Positions 5,608 through 6,027 of a DNA stretch of 6,027 bases are shown here, piece by piece. The position numbers were made by a program, and so were the translations under genes. Location of the stretch: NCBI GenBank assembly GCA_047517485.1, contig JAKZSU010000258.1, positions 1 to 6,027 of the forward strand. Direction: 5' to 3'. The stretch is from JAKZSU01 sp047517485. GTDB lineage: Bacteria; Pseudomonadota; Alphaproteobacteria; UBA7887. Every line of letters begins with the position of its first letter. Positions within the stretch are counted from its first letter, which is position 1. The notes beneath the pieces are model-generated. The model saw nothing but the letters and a program-made list of their open reading frames with translations. It was not told the origin of the DNA and made no database searches.

Positions 5608-6027
5608 TTGGCGGACGACACGGTCGAACAAAAGCTCGCGGCGATCCTGGCGGCCGATGTCGCCGGTTATTCGGCGCTGATGGGCGATGACGAGCGGGCG
5701 ACGGTCGCCACCCTCGATGCCTATCGCGACGTATTTCGCAGCCACGTCGCGGCGAAGCGCGGCCGGGTGGTGGATACCGCCGGCGACAGCGTGCTGGCGG
5801 TGTTTCCCAGCACCATCGGCGCGGTGCGCGCAGCACTGGCGATCCAAGCCGATCTGAAGCCGCGCAACGAGGCCTTGCCCAAGCATCGCCGCATGCGCTT
5901 CCGCATCGGCGTCAATCTCGGCGACGTCATCGAGAAGACCGACGGCACGGTCTACGGCGACGGCGTCAACATCGCCGCCCGCCTGGAGGCCCTCGCCGAA
6001 CCGGGCGGCGTGACCATATCCGGCACC
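5608..6027 (+). CDS. Class III adenylate/guanylate cyclase domain protein, 3' end cut by the window
   Basis: The frame is open from a TTG at 5608 to the end of the window (140 codons). The TTG is chosen because GGGAGG (5595-5600) lies seven bases upstream and the protein then begins MADDTVEQKLAAILAADVAG, the usual opening of a large alphaproteobacterial cyclase family; no ATG fits. Visible class III motifs: metal-binding Asp17 (AADVAGYS) and Asp60 (TAGDSVLAVF), and the transition-state residues Asn121 and Arg125 (YGDGVNIAARLE). The enzyme makes cyclic AMP or GMP from the nucleoside triphosphate. Family members normally continue into a long C-terminal part, often with TPR repeats, which is not visible here. 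The positions that normally hold the substrate-selecting Lys and Asp appear to be Asp56 and Thr114, so the nucleotide preference is uncertain. Confidence 0.9.
   Translation, partial: MADDTVEQKLAAILAADVAGYSALMGDDERATVATLDAYRDVFRSHVAAKRGRVVDTAGDSVLAVFPSTIGAVRAALAIQADLKPRNEALPKHRRMRFRIGVNLGDVIEKTDGTVYGDGVNIAARLEALAEPGGVTISGT

Noticed and set aside
4859..5680. A 273-codon plus-strand open frame across the GST and into the cyclase start
   Set aside because: Antisense to the GST and out of frame with the cyclase; no family features.
5501..5948. Minus-strand open frames opposite the cyclase
   Set aside because: Antisense to clear class III cyclase motifs; Arg-rich, featureless products.

Overview
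The window looks like chromosome from a high-GC alphaproteobacterium, possibly Rhodospirillales-like. This rests on base composition and on two family types: the cyclase opening 'LAAILAADVAGYSALM' and a 17-kDa-surface-antigen (RT0821/Lpp0805-type) lipoprotein, both common in that class. No rRNA, tRNA or CRISPR array was seen. The lineage is inferred, not proven.

Layout. Bases 1-139 are the tail of an IS256-family insertion sequence: the last 35 codons of its transposase and a probable right terminal inverted repeat. The IS ends about 22 bp beyond the stop of a convergent gene (162-2543, minus) for a 793-residue thiamine-diphosphate enzyme of the AceE/transketolase type. A 169-bp intergenic region separates this gene from a divergent Lrp/AsnC-family regulator (2713-3195, plus), the usual arrangement of a local regulator and its target. 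Directly at the regulator's stop codon lies a roughly 288-bp element with perfect 32-bp terminal inverted repeats (3195-3226 and 3452-3483), no credible coding sequence and strongly self-complementary internal DNA. It is best read as a MITE-like, non-autonomous mobile element and is the most unusual feature of the window.

Downstream, a small outer-membrane-type lipoprotein with a His/aromatic-rich tail (3576-4064) and a DUF2238/YjdF-like multi-pass membrane protein (4086-4826) are 21 bp apart and probably co-transcribed. A glutathione S-transferase-like gene (4823-5455, minus) converges on the DUF2238 gene, and the two share 4 bp at their stop codons. A class III nucleotidyl cyclase gene with a TTG start (5608 to the window end, plus) is divergent from the GST and continues beyond the window.

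The genes do not form one pathway. The E1-like enzyme and its regulator form one probable unit (2-oxo acid or amino-acid-derived carbon metabolism), and the lipoprotein and membrane protein form a second (cell envelope). The GST and the cyclase appear independent. No previously undescribed multi-gene system is evident. The MITE-like element is the main candidate for something undescribed.
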